Assembly: GCA_963705275.1 (NCBI GenBank)
Contig: OY970063.1
Span: 1,426,001 to 1,490,000 of the forward strand
Reading direction: 5' to 3'
Origin: Fen-1135 sp963705275
GTDB lineage: Bacteria > Desulfobacterota > Syntrophia > Syntrophales > UBA2185
DNA length: 64,000 nt
Below are positions 37,265 through 46,052 of this stretch, piece after piece. The notes beneath the pieces were generated by a model. It ran no database searches, was not told where the DNA came from, and saw only the letters and a program-made list of their open reading frames with translations. Each line of letters begins with the position of its first letter. The stretch's first letter is position 1. The position numbers were made by a program, and so were the translations under genes.

Positions 37265-37582
37265 ATGAGGACTATGAAGATACGGGAGATACTGAACACT
37301 CAAAAGCGTAAAGCCGCAATCGCAATGTTTTTAGGAATGGCTCTATTCACCGTAAGTTTATTTATAAGTCCCGTTTATACAGTCATGTCCTACGTGGCGT
37401 TGATTGGATTTGCTGTTTCCATGGGAGCTATCACGTTTCTGGAGTTGGGCCTCAGTTGCCCACAGTGCCGGGGTCGCATTGGTTGTGCCGTAAACTACCC
37501 GGGCAGGCCTCTTGCGGTTTCATCAAGAATTCGCTTTTGCCCATTGTGCGGAGTCTCATTGGACTCAGGCGTTAAGCTATAA
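37265..37582 (+). CDS. two-helix membrane protein with C-terminal zinc ribbon
   Basis: The 105-residue product has a basic N-terminus, two membrane helices (about 18-36 and 40-58) and a C-terminal cysteine cluster with CPQC (65-68) and CPLC (92-95) that could bind zinc. The ATG at 37265 is preceded by GGGAGG ten bases upstream. I do not recognise the family. It is first in a set of three plus-strand genes that ends with a PilZ protein. Confidence 0.7.
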   Translation: MRTMKIREILNTQKRKAAIAMFLGMALFTVSLFISPVYTVMSYVALIGFAVSMGAITFLELGLSCPQCRGRIGCAVNYPGRPLAVSSRIRFCPLCGVSLDSGVKL

Positions 37583-37616
37583 GAACGCAGTAACCCAAAT
37601 TCAGGAGGATACGCAT

Positions 37617-37976
37617 ATGTTGCTCTCGACAAAGGTCCTGATACACGATGACAGGCCGGATATACCGGAATTCCTGCTCAAGACTATATTAAATCGTGGT
37701 TATAAAGCAGGCTTTGCGAAAGACGGCGCTGAGATTATTGCCATGCTTGCGAACGACCAATATGACGTTGTTCTCACCAATGGTGGATATAAAGAACTTA
37801 ATCATGACAGTCATATGCAGTTAAAATCTTCTTCTGTCTTCATAATCGACATCAAAGATTCACGTAACCAGAATCAAGATATGGATTTGAGGGCTGACTT
37901 ATGTTTGCCAAGGCCCCTTTTAATTTCTGAACTTTGGCAGGCACTGAGAAGAGGGACCAGTTCATTAAGAGAGTAG
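37617..37976 (+). CDS. degenerate receiver-domain protein (pseudo-receiver)
   Basis: The 119-residue single domain has the alternating strand-helix pattern of a response-regulator receiver. The acidic pair is present (LIHDDRPD), but the phosphoacceptor position reads Asn (YDVVLTNGGY) and the conserved Lys-Pro is Arg-Pro (LPRPLLISELW). It is therefore unlikely to be phosphorylated in the usual way and may act by protein contacts. AGGAGG precedes the ATG at good spacing. The gene lies 1 bp before the PilZ gene. Confidence 0.75.
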   Translation: MLLSTKVLIHDDRPDIPEFLLKTILNRGYKAGFAKDGAEIIAMLANDQYDVVLTNGGYKELNHDSHMQLKSSSVFIIDIKDSRNQNQDMDLRADLCLPRPLLISELWQALRRGTSSLRE

Positions 37977-37977
37977 C

Positions 37978-38484
37978 ATGAAAATGGATGCGGGAGAAAA
38001 AGTGATAAACAATACAGTCAAGAAACTGTACGTCGATGATGCCGGCATGGTGCCCTTCCTCTGTCCGCACTGCGGTGATTCACGGAAGCGGTCTATGGAC
38101 AAGTATAGAGACGTCCCAGGTTTGATAAAAATGAGTTGTACTTGTGGATATACCTCCGCTGTACAGCTTGAATTCAGAAAATTCTTCAGAAAAGATACAG
38201 AACTTGAAGGATTATATTACAGAACCATTCTTGAGGGTCATTGGGGAAAAATGATCGTAAGAAATCTGTCCCTGACGGGATGCGGGTTTGAAATGTTTAG
38301 GAAAGAGCCCCTCGCAGTAGGAGAAAAAATAAAGCTCGAATTCACATTGGATAACCCGAGGAGATCCCTTATCAGAAAAAACGCCGTCGTCTCAGAAATC
38401 GGAGGAAATCACGTCGGCTGTAGGTTTGTTGATATCCCAGGTTCTATTGATCCGGAACTTGGCTTCTATCTGAGGAAACATTAA
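37978..38484 (+). CDS. PilZ-domain protein with N-terminal zinc ribbon
   Basis: The 168-residue product starts with a probable zinc ribbon (CPHC 29-32, CTC 54-56). The C-terminal half is a PilZ domain with the c-di-GMP motifs RKFFR (67-71, RxxxR) and NLSLTG (96-101, NxSxxG). It should bind cyclic di-GMP and pass that signal on, possibly through its two partners upstream. The ATG follows the previous stop directly. Confidence 0.85.
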   Translation: MKMDAGEKVINNTVKKLYVDDAGMVPFLCPHCGDSRKRSMDKYRDVPGLIKMSCTCGYTSAVQLEFRKFFRKDTELEGLYYRTILEGHWGKMIVRNLSLTGCGFEMFRKEPLAVGEKIKLEFTLDNPRRSLIRKNAVVSEIGGNHVGCRFVDIPGSIDPELGFYLRKH

Positions 38485-38623
38485 AGAGCACTAGATCTCA
38501 ATCAATGCAGTCCACGGAAAGGCAAGAACTCTCACGCCTGGTGTCGTAATCGAAGCTGTTCAGTCTCTGTCGTGTCCCCTGCCGTCATGGCGGTTATCAA
38601 AATACGCACACTAGACTATTGCA

Positions 38624-40093
38624 CTACTTGCGCAGGATCAAAAGCACGTTCTCCGGTTGTCCGAAGACCGTTGCTTGTTGTTCTCTTCCGTAACGCCGTC
38701 TCGCAGCATATGTCATTTCGCTGTCCAGGTAATTCTTGATTTTGTTCAATGTGACACGGCCGTCGCCGTTCCCGTAAGGCTTTTCATCTGCGGCACCTTT
38801 CATCGCATCAAGAAGATACTTCGTGAAGAGGCCGTGGCCGCTCTCGTCATCCCAGCTCGCAACCTGTCCTTGGCTGGTTGCCGATATAACGGTGAATGTT
38901 GACTCTGCTATTTTTTTTGGCATCACACGTACCCCGGATGCTCCCCGAATGAGGGTGCCGCGTGAACTTTCTCCAGAAAAGCAGGCGTCAATGAACACCG
39001 TCACGGATCGTGCCTCTATCTGGTCCAGATTTCTATAAAGCAGTTCAAGGGGGTATCCGGATATCTCGGGTGCATTGAGATTCCCATCCACTGGCCAGAG
39101 ATACTCACGACCGTCCTTCAATCCCGGCACGCCGTGCCCGGAGTAGAAGACGAACACATCGGATTTGTGAGGTCGCACCCATTGCCAAAGCTTACCCTTG
39201 GGAGTTCTATCATTGCCGAACACGGCCTCCATGTCGGCCCGCGTCACATCCCGCAAGTTGATGACATTGTTCTCACTTAATCCGAGGACTTCGACAAAGA
39301 ACTGTTTTATTGCCTCAGCGTCATTATACGCGAAATCGACTGATGGGGCACGATCCCCATAGTCCTTGTTGCCGATGATTACGGCAATAGCATATGGGTT
39401 TCCTCCAGCCTTAACAGCTTTTTGCACATCGCTTTTTGGCTGACTTACGGACTTTTTGGCCGGTCGGGAAGCAACTGGTTTGATACTTGAAGGTGTTCCC
39501 CTTCCAACGATAGAACCAAGTTCTATCTCGAAGGCGTTCCAGAATTTGCGCAACCCCATGCGCACCGCAGTCGGCGGCGCTTGCAATCGCCTGAGCCGGT
39601 CGGCTGTGGTTCTTGTGCTCCTAAGCCTAAGTCCGATTGAGACTTCCGCCTTAGCATCTTTCTCAGTGATAAAAACGTTACCCACCACGTCTTTACCTGA
39701 CGGATCCAATGTGGCAAAGTAACTGAGAGACCCGATGTCCTCAGAAATGATTTTCTGAAATTTCTCTGTATCTTGTTTTTGGACCTCCGCCCATTCCTCC
39801 ATCGTCAACGGGGTCGGCGCCGGTGCGGTTGCTAACAGGAATCCGGTATCATAATTCTGTTCCTCGACGGCCATGCCAATACGTCGAACAGTCAACTGTG
39901 CCGCCTCAAACGCCTGTTGCTTTGATGCCTTGAACTGGCGACGTCCATCGGTTTCGAGGATGCGGATGTTCTCCTGCAGCCATGCGGATTCAAGTTTGAG
40001 GATTGCGCGATTATAACTTGAATTCAGAGATCCGCACGCTGTTGCAAGCAGCACAAAGGACGCTACACTTATAAACCGAAGTGCGTAACGCAT
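38624..40093 (-). CDS. caspase-like (C14) domain lipoprotein
   Basis: The 489-residue product has a lipoprotein-type signal with the candidate lipid Cys at position 20 (LLATAC). The first 200 residues are a helical/strand domain I do not recognise. A linker (about 200-230) leads to a caspase-fold peptidase domain (about 233-480). The catalytic pair is intact: H320 in FYSGHG and C371 in IDACFSG. Such proteins (orthocaspases) usually cleave after Arg or Lys. The location would be the periplasm or outer membrane. GGAGGGG precedes the ATG. Its substrate is unknown. Confidence 0.88.
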   Translation of the reverse strand: MRYALRFISVASFVLLATACGSLNSSYNRAILKLESAWLQENIRILETDGRRQFKASKQQAFEAAQLTVRRIGMAVEEQNYDTGFLLATAPAPTPLTMEEWAEVQKQDTEKFQKIISEDIGSLSYFATLDPSGKDVVGNVFITEKDAKAEVSIGLRLRSTRTTADRLRRLQAPPTAVRMGLRKFWNAFEIELGSIVGRGTPSSIKPVASRPAKKSVSQPKSDVQKAVKAGGNPYAIAVIIGNKDYGDRAPSVDFAYNDAEAIKQFFVEVLGLSENNVINLRDVTRADMEAVFGNDRTPKGKLWQWVRPHKSDVFVFYSGHGVPGLKDGREYLWPVDGNLNAPEISGYPLELLYRNLDQIEARSVTVFIDACFSGESSRGTLIRGASGVRVMPKKIAESTFTVISATSQGQVASWDDESGHGLFTKYLLDAMKGAADEKPYGNGDGRVTLNKIKNYLDSEMTYAARRRYGREQQATVFGQPENVLLILRK

Positions 40094-40403
40094 CTATGAC
40101 CCCTCCTTTCTATAATCTAACAGACCGCTTCTTAATGTTCTATTTACAGTTTTTGAGGATTTGAAGCCCATTTTTTTCCATGTGTCGATCAAAATACGCG
40201 CGATTATGGACTTTGTCAACAACAATGGCGCCCCCGTAAAGGGTCGGTAAGACTATCCTTAGAGCTTTCACACCGGATGCTAATCTCTACCAGAAGCCCC
40301 CTGCCGGCGGTGTAATCCATATGAAGCCTAGAGCCATGCTTCCCCGATGGACGCCACTCTTAAAATCGTGGAAAAAGTTATTGAAATAATTAAATAATAA
40401 TCC
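40094..40403. other. intergenic region upstream of the cspA promoter
   Basis: About 310 bp without a gene. It contains one copy of the dispersed repeat (40264-40286). Nothing else is recognised. Confidence 0.4.
40264..40286 (+). repeat. dispersed repeat core, copy D
   Basis: CTTTCACACCGGATGCT followed by AATCTC. It matches copy A (52149-52173) at most positions over 24 bases. Confidence 0.5.
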
Positions 40404-40432
40404 TTGACTTCCGTAAGAGGGCATCATAAACT
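40404..40432 (+). promoter_or_regulatory. candidate sigma-70 promoter for cspA
   Basis: TTGACT (40404-40409), a 17-base spacer, then TAAACT (40427-40432). The RNA would start near 40440 and have a leader of about 130 bases before the cold-shock gene, a common length for cold-shock leaders. Confidence 0.45.
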
Positions 40433-40478
40433 AATTAAAAGATATAAGTTTGGATATAACATTTTGAATTGCAAAGAT

Positions 40479-40515
40479 GGCCACCAAGCTTTTTGAGTCT
40501 TGGTGGCCTTTTTCT
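40479..40515 (+). terminator. intrinsic terminator hairpin in the cspA leader
   Basis: A perfect 10-bp stem (GGCCACCAAG with CTTGGTGGCC) with a 10-base loop, followed by TTTTTCT. It lies between the candidate promoter and the cold-shock gene, and no plus-strand gene ends just before it. It may be an attenuator or the end of a small RNA. Confidence 0.75.
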
Positions 40516-40570
40516 TTCTGTCATGGTGGAAATCCGACTTGAAAAATTTTAAGAAAGGAGGATGAAAGCA

Positions 40571-40771
40571 ATGCCAGAAGGTAAAGTGAAATGGTTTAAT
40601 GAACGTAAGGGCTTCGGATTCATTGAAAAGGATGACGGCGGTGATGTGTTTGTTCATCACAGTGCTATTCAGGCTGAAGGTTTTAAGACACTGAATGAAG
40701 GCCAGCGTGTCAGCTTTGATGTTACGCAGGGTGCAAAAGGCCCGGCAGCGGAAAACGTGAAAATCATATAA
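40571..40771 (+). CDS. cold-shock protein (CspA family)
   Basis: The product is a 66-residue single cold-shock domain with both nucleic-acid motifs, KGFGFI (RNP1) and VFVHHSAI (RNP2). It binds RNA or single-stranded DNA and melts structure at low temperature. AGGAGG lies nine bases before this ATG. The ATG three codons earlier touches the ribosome site and cannot be used. A strong terminator follows. Confidence 0.96.
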   Translation: MPEGKVKWFNERKGFGFIEKDDGGDVFVHHSAIQAEGFKTLNEGQRVSFDVTQGAKGPAAENVKII

Positions 40772-40792
40772 GTTCATGATCGGAAAGGAAGA

Positions 40793-40834
40793 GGCGCTCC
40801 TGTATGGTTTACCATGTGATGGAGCGCCTTTTTT
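40793..40834 (+). terminator. intrinsic terminator after cspA
   Basis: An 8-bp stem GGCGCTCC/GGAGCGCC with a 20-base loop, followed by TTTTTTA. Confidence 0.9.
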
Positions 40835-40880
40835 ATAGAAATGTATTTGCTTATCTAATTGAGAGGTCTTGAAAATAATA

Positions 40881-41210
40881 ATGAAGGCACGTTGGATCCT
40901 TGATACTCTATGGCCGGAACTTCCACAGGTTGATTGTACAATCGTGGCAAGGTGGTGGCCTTGGGACTATTTCTGTGTATCGACAGAGCGCGTCTGGCAA
41001 GATAAGTCAGATCCAATGTCCAATAGCATGGACAAGGATTCCGCGCCCCCACAGCAATATGTTACGCATGTCTATAAGTGTGATAAGAATGGCAGCAGCG
41101 ATGTGAACCATTTTTATTATATGAAAGAATATATTAACTCAGTCCTGGCAAGAAGAGGACACAGAGAAGTTGTTGAGTTAATGGAAAAAGGCAGATTGAA
41201 TTTTTTATAA
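40881..41210 (+). CDS. hypothetical protein, about 109 residues
   Basis: I do not recognise this family. The N-terminal part is rich in Trp (ILDTLWPELPQVDC, VARWWPWDYFCVST), the rest is charged and helical. There is no signal peptide or membrane span. The chosen ATG has GAGAGG 14 bases upstream. A TTG four codons earlier is the alternative. It follows the cspA terminator, so it needs its own promoter. Moderately likely to be real. Confidence 0.45.
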   Translation: MKARWILDTLWPELPQVDCTIVARWWPWDYFCVSTERVWQDKSDPMSNSMDKDSAPPQQYVTHVYKCDKNGSSDVNHFYYMKEYINSVLARRGHREVVELMEKGRLNFL

Positions 41211-41214
41211 TTCA

Positions 41215-41270
41215 AAATAGGTATCTTAGATAGTCTTTAGATCTCCCTTTCACGCCGGCCGGATTACTCC
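41215..41270 (+). repeat. dispersed repeat, copy C
   Basis: It aligns with copies A and B over about 44 bases, with the shared pieces AAAATAGG, CTTAGATA and CCTTTCACGCCGG. It starts directly after the stop of the gene at 40881-41210. Confidence 0.5.
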
Positions 41271-41359
41271 AGCATCGCCTTCATTTTCTTCCAGTAATAA
41301 TCACGCCATTACCAAGCGGGTCTTAATGCACCACGATTCAGCCGCCATCTCGCTCGGAA

Positions 41360-42505
41360 CTATTCTATGATGCCTGTTTCCTTCATATCTGATATCACGT
41401 CGCTTGAATACCCTAGCGACATCAGGACATCATTTGTGTCTGAACCTCTCGGCCTGCTTGCCTTCCTTAATGTTCCCGGTGTTCTGCTGAGCTTTGGTCC
41501 CGGAGAAGGTTGAAGGACGTCATCGAAATCTATTAAAATATCTCTTTCCTTGACGTGCGGATGTGTTTTTACGTCGCTCAATTCCAAAACAGGAGTGACG
41601 CAGGCATCGGTATTGTCAAATATTTTCATCCACTCATCACGCGTTCTTGCTAAAAAAATCTTGCTGAAAAGCTCCTTCATTTCAGGCCATTTTTTAAAAT
41701 CATTCTGCCGGGGGAGCGATGATCCGTCAAGACCGAGGCCAGCAAGTAACTGATTATAAAAATTGCGCTCTATTGCCCCCACGGCGACGAACTTGCCGTC
41801 CGCCGTTTCATAGACTTGATAGAAGTGGGCTCCTCCATCCAACAAGTTCCTTCCTATTTTCGGGCTCATCAGCTTGTTGGCCAGAAGACCAAAAAATACA
41901 GTAGCGAGATGAATCGTACCATCCAACATCGCAACATCGACAACCTGGCCTTTGCCCGAATTTGTCCTCTCAATTAAGGCAAGCAAGATGCCCACCGCAC
42001 AGAACATACCGCCGGCGGCAAAATCACCAAGTATATTTGCGGGAGGAACTGGTTTATTGCCTTCAGTCCTAAATAATGATAATGCGCCGGAAAGCGCTAT
42101 ATAGTTAATATCATGACCGGCGATTTTTGCTAAGGGACCGCTTTGCCCCCAACCCGTCATACGGGCATAAATAAGCTTTTCGTTTATGGACAGAGCCTGG
42201 TCAGGACCTAATCCAAGTCCTTCCATCACTCCTGGCCGATAAGGCTCAATCAAGATATCAACCCTGCTTATCATCTGTCGGATGACGTCAATTCCCTCTT
42301 TCGATTTCAAATTGATCCTTATTGATTTTTTTCCTCGATCAAAGGGGTTCTTATCCATGAATGCTTCTTTGATTTCGGGTTCACCTTTTCGTACCCGATC
42401 TACGATGATTACTTCCGCTCCGAAATCCGATAATATCATGCCACAGTATGGAGAAGGAGCCAGACCGGCCATCTCCATCACTCTAATTCCGTCTAAAGGC
42501 CTCAT
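41360..42505 (-). CDS. CaiB/BaiF-type (class III) CoA-transferase
   Basis: The 381 residues match the class III CoA-transferases, which move CoA between carboxylic acids. Visible features are LDGIRVMEMAGLAPSPYCGM, SIRINLKSKEG and the active-site Asp in ILGDFAAGGMFCAVGILLAL, shortened here to ILGDFAAGGM. The C-terminal part is KTHPHVKERDI. It is the last gene of the minus-strand catabolic cluster, 97 bp after the second CoA-transferase. Substrate unknown. The alternative is a racemase of the alpha-methylacyl-CoA type in the same fold. Confidence 0.92.
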   Translation of the reverse strand: MRPLDGIRVMEMAGLAPSPYCGMILSDFGAEVIIVDRVRKGEPEIKEAFMDKNPFDRGKKSIRINLKSKEGIDVIRQMISRVDILIEPYRPGVMEGLGLGPDQALSINEKLIYARMTGWGQSGPLAKIAGHDINYIALSGALSLFRTEGNKPVPPANILGDFAAGGMFCAVGILLALIERTNSGKGQVVDVAMLDGTIHLATVFFGLLANKLMSPKIGRNLLDGGAHFYQVYETADGKFVAVGAIERNFYNQLLAGLGLDGSSLPRQNDFKKWPEMKELFSKIFLARTRDEWMKIFDNTDACVTPVLELSDVKTHPHVKERDILIDFDDVLQPSPGPKLSRTPGTLRKASRPRGSDTNDVLMSLGYSSDVISDMKETGIIE

Positions 42506-42601
42506 ATTTTTTGTCCCCGGAATGCGTTGGCGCTTAACCGTTTTCCTTGCAAATCATGAACGGCTAAGCGCCATCTGGGTGAAGTCATTTTCAAAAGGTC
42601 C

Positions 42602-43978
42602 TTACCATCGATAAACCTTCTTCGCATAAAATTCAAGTTCATCCCTGAATTCCGGATGGGCTATCTTAATCATCTCCTTCGCTCTTGCCGAAGTGCTCTT
42701 TCCTCGCAAATAAGCCACACCGTATTCTGTCACCACGTACGATACATCGGTACGTGGGGTTGTAACCACGGCGCCGGGGGTCAGCCAAGGCTGGATCTTT
42801 GAAACCGTGTCGCCGTGTTTCACGTATGGATCATGGAGCACGACTTCCCTCTTGAGGTGCGTCGGTTTGAAGAGCTTTGCAGTAGAGTAAAATACAAGAA
42901 ATGACTTGCCGCCATTCGATTCCCAAGCTGCCCTGCAGAAATCCACCTGGCCTCCTGTTCCGCTGTAGGGCAAAGGCCCGATCGATTCGGAACATGCCTG
43001 TCCCGTTAAATCCATTTCCATGCAGTTGTTGATGGAAACCAGCTTATCGTTCTGGGAGGCTATAAACGGGTTATTTGTATAAGAGACAGGGTGCATTTCA
43101 ATAAAAGGATTCCTGTTTATGAAATCGTAGCCTTTCTTCGTTCCCAACAGAAACGTCGCAATGCATTTTCCTTTATTGATCGTTTTCTTCTCATTTGTGA
43201 TCGCGCCGCATTCAATGAGCTCAATGAAATTATCGATGAATTGCTCGGTATGGACTCCGAGGTCTTTTTTCTCCTTCAAACCCAGTGCACATGCGTTTGA
43301 AACACCTCCCAACCCCAACTGGATGCAACTCCCATTCTCTACCAGTTCTGCAATATAATTGCCGATGGCTTCGTCCTCAGGAGTTACGGCCGGCCACGGG
43401 ATCACCATCAACGGCGAGGTATTTTCAATAATGACATCCGCTTCCGAGATATGTATCAGATTATTTCCGTAAGCGTATGGGCTTTCCTTGTTCACTTCGA
43501 GGACCACTAATTTTGCGGCGTCCTTAGCAGCGAGGCAGTCACCAATGCCCGTGCCTAAACTGCAATAGCCCCATTCATCGGGCTCGGATACCATAAGCGC
43601 AACAACATCGATGGTCATACATTCCTTATAATACTTCGCCAGGTCATGAAAATGGAAAGGATTACCAAAAGCCCGTCTCTCCATAATGGCATCTTTACCG
43701 AAGACCGGATACCAATTGCTGAGAATCAATTTGCCTTCGAATTCGGGCTTCAAATAATCGTATGGCCGCGTCGTAAGCGAATCAATCCAAACATTTTCCA
43801 ATTCGTGAGCCCTCGCGGCCAAAGCCTTCATGAATGCAGGCGCCTCCGAGAGAGCAATGCCTCCGTTTATTCTATTCCCAGACTTTACCACCTTTGCGGC
43901 CTCTTCCGCTGTTTTGAGTTTCTGTTTGTATTCCTCTCTCCAATTCAGAATGTTCAACTTTCTGCCTTGCCGTGCCAT
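42602..43978 (-). CDS. acetyl-CoA hydrolase/transferase family (4-hydroxybutyrate CoA-transferase-like)
   Basis: The 458 residues match the cat1/abfT-like CoA-transferase family. The catalytic Glu is likely that in GVHTEQFIDNFIELI. The glycine motif is IQLGLGGVSNA, and the C-terminal stretch TDVSYVVTEYGVAYLRGKS is typical. It would activate an acid with acetyl-CoA as donor, or release acetate. With the CaiB-type enzyme downstream, the cluster has two unrelated CoA-transferases. Confidence 0.92.
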   Translation of the reverse strand: MARQGRKLNILNWREEYKQKLKTAEEAAKVVKSGNRINGGIALSEAPAFMKALAARAHELENVWIDSLTTRPYDYLKPEFEGKLILSNWYPVFGKDAIMERRAFGNPFHFHDLAKYYKECMTIDVVALMVSEPDEWGYCSLGTGIGDCLAAKDAAKLVVLEVNKESPYAYGNNLIHISEADVIIENTSPLMVIPWPAVTPEDEAIGNYIAELVENGSCIQLGLGGVSNACALGLKEKKDLGVHTEQFIDNFIELIECGAITNEKKTINKGKCIATFLLGTKKGYDFINRNPFIEMHPVSYTNNPFIASQNDKLVSINNCMEMDLTGQACSESIGPLPYSGTGGQVDFCRAAWESNGGKSFLVFYSTAKLFKPTHLKREVVLHDPYVKHGDTVSKIQPWLTPGAVVTTPRTDVSYVVTEYGVAYLRGKSTSARAKEMIKIAHPEFRDELEFYAKKVYRW

Positions 43979-44056
43979 AACTATCGCCCTCCTTTTTTCT
44001 CTTCTGAACTACCCTTAATTTATTAAAGCAAAATCAATGCATCATATAGGCTCAGG

Positions 44057-44830
44057 TCATTTCCCCCGGAAAATTGGTTTTCTTTTTTCCAAGAAAGCCC
44101 TGGGCCCCTCCTTGGCGTCCTCAGATTCGAAAATTTCCCGCGCATAATAGGTATCCAAAATATTTGCGTATTCTATTGGAATCTCATAACAGCGAAGTGC
44201 CGATTCTTTAATTGCCTTGATGGCCAGAGGGCCGTTCTCACATATCCTCTCAGCATACCTCATTGCTGTGGGCATCAGCTCTTCCTTGCTTACAACTTTA
44301 TTTATGAGTCCGATTTGAAGAGCTTCTTGTGCGGATATGGGATCCCCTGTGAGAAGGATTTCCATTGCCCTGCAATAGGGAATCTGTCTTGGAAGCCGCA
44401 CAGTGGAGCCCGCCGCGGGAAAGAGAGCCCATTTAGCTTCGGCCAGACCGAATGTCGCATGCTGAGCTGCTATTCTGATGTCGGTTCCCTGGATCATCTC
44501 GGTTCCCCCTGCAAGACAGAAGCCGTTGATTGCGGCAATAATCGGTTTATAGATATCGATATTCTTCAAGAAGGCGGGAAGATGGGGCGTCAATTTAAAT
44601 CTTCCAGATGTTATCTCCGGGATGAGTTCTTTTAGGTCCGCTCCCGCACAGAAGGCTTTATCCCCTGCACCCGTTATGATTGCTACCCAGAGGCTCTCAT
44701 CATCCCTGAAATCCGACCAGATCCTTGCAAGTTCACTCATGGCCGCCACGTTCAGACAATTCATAACCTCGGGGCGGTTCAGGGTGATAAGGGCTATTCG
44801 ATTTTGTTTTTCATATCTGATAATCGTCAT
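44057..44830 (-). CDS. enoyl-CoA hydratase/isomerase (crotonase fold)
   Basis: The 257-residue product has both oxyanion-hole motifs (AFCAGADLKEL and NGFCLAGGTEM) and a Glu at the usual catalytic place (GLAEAKWALFPAAG). The region STVRLPRQIP follows. It probably hydrates a trans-2-enoyl-CoA made by the adjacent acyl-CoA dehydrogenase. The exact reaction in crotonases cannot be told from sequence alone. Confidence 0.93.
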   Translation of the reverse strand: MTIIRYEKQNRIALITLNRPEVMNCLNVAAMSELARIWSDFRDDESLWVAIITGAGDKAFCAGADLKELIPEITSGRFKLTPHLPAFLKNIDIYKPIIAAINGFCLAGGTEMIQGTDIRIAAQHATFGLAEAKWALFPAAGSTVRLPRQIPYCRAMEILLTGDPISAQEALQIGLINKVVSKEELMPTAMRYAERICENGPLAIKAIKESALRCYEIPIEYANILDTYYAREIFESEDAKEGPRAFLEKRKPIFRGK

Positions 44831-44851
44831 CCCTCGACCTCCTCACCAAGC

Positions 44852-45997
44852 TTATTTGAATCCGAATCTTTGCAGAATGATGCCTCGCTGAATTTCATTT
44901 GTCCCGCCGCCTATTTCGAGAACCTTTGTATCCCTCAGATACCTCTGTACGGGATATTCCATCATGAAACCATAGCCTCCGAATATCTGAACGGCATTTA
45001 CTGCCGCTCTCGTGGCTGCTTCAGATGCAAAAATTCTTGCCATGCTGACTTCGGTCACAGCATCTCTGCCGACATTATCCAGCCATGCCGCCTGATACGT
45101 CAGAAGGCGCGCCAAATTTACTTCCGTCGCCATGTCCACCAATTTAAATCCTGTTGCCTGGAAGCTCCCGATCGGTTTCCCAAACTGAACCCTTTCCATG
45201 GCGTACTTCATACAGGCGTCCAAGCAGGCCTGTGCAAGGCCGACGCTCATGGCAGCCATGACAAGCCTTTCCTGAACAAGCCCATGCATGATATGATAAA
45301 AACCTTTATTGTATTCCCCGAGCAAGTTCTCTTTCGGCACTCTGCAATCTTCAAATACCAGTTCTGCAGTGTCCGAAGAGCGCCAACCAAGTTTTTCCAA
45401 CTTTCTGCCGACGGAAAAACCGGGACTATCTTTATCCACGATGACCAGGCTTTTTCCTGTCTTGCTTCTGCCCCTTTCTGTCGAACATACAACGATGACG
45501 TGACTGCAGATTGTGCCGTTCGTAATGAACATCTTGCTTCCGTTGATGATTAACTCGTCTCCCTTTTCCACGGCCTTAGTTGAAATACTGGCAACATCGG
45601 ATCCCGCATTCGGTTCTGTGATTGCTATGGCCCATATTTCTTCCCCCCTTATAGATGCAGCCAGATATTTGTCCTTCTGCGCCTTTGTGCCGAGCCTATC
45701 GACATAGGGTGTAGCAATGTAGGAATGCACCTCCAAACTTGCCGCAATTCCATTGGATACCCGTCCAATCTCTTCTGCGGCGATCACAAGGTGAAAATTA
45801 TCGGCTGGTACTCCGCCATATTCCTCAGACAGCTTGAGCCCGAGTAAGCCTACTTCAGCCATCTTGGACCACAAGTGCATGGGAAATTCGTCTCTCTTGT
45901 CGTATTCCTCTGCTATGGGCTGGATTTCTTTTGATACGAATTTTCTGACCATGTCTTGAAACATCTGATGCTCTTCATCAAAACCAAAATTCATCAT
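44852..45997 (-). CDS. acyl-CoA dehydrogenase
   Basis: The 381-residue FAD enzyme matches the family end to end (AITEPNAGSDVASI, GGYGFMMEYPVQRYLRD, GGGTNEIQR). At the C-terminal site where medium-chain enzymes have the catalytic Glu (Y-E-G-T), this protein has Gly (IGGGTNEI). A Glu occurs instead in QERLVMAAMSVG, the place used by isovaleryl-CoA dehydrogenase-type enzymes. This hints at a branched or otherwise unusual acyl-CoA as substrate. No electron-transfer flavoprotein genes lie nearby. Confidence 0.95.
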   Translation of the reverse strand: MMNFGFDEEHQMFQDMVRKFVSKEIQPIAEEYDKRDEFPMHLWSKMAEVGLLGLKLSEEYGGVPADNFHLVIAAEEIGRVSNGIAASLEVHSYIATPYVDRLGTKAQKDKYLAASIRGEEIWAIAITEPNAGSDVASISTKAVEKGDELIINGSKMFITNGTICSHVIVVCSTERGRSKTGKSLVIVDKDSPGFSVGRKLEKLGWRSSDTAELVFEDCRVPKENLLGEYNKGFYHIMHGLVQERLVMAAMSVGLAQACLDACMKYAMERVQFGKPIGSFQATGFKLVDMATEVNLARLLTYQAAWLDNVGRDAVTEVSMARIFASEAATRAAVNAVQIFGGYGFMMEYPVQRYLRDTKVLEIGGGTNEIQRGIILQRFGFK

Positions 45998-46052
45998 GCA
46001 TACTCCTTTCAGTATTATCAGGGTTCAAGTTCTTGATTTCCTCAAAACCCGA

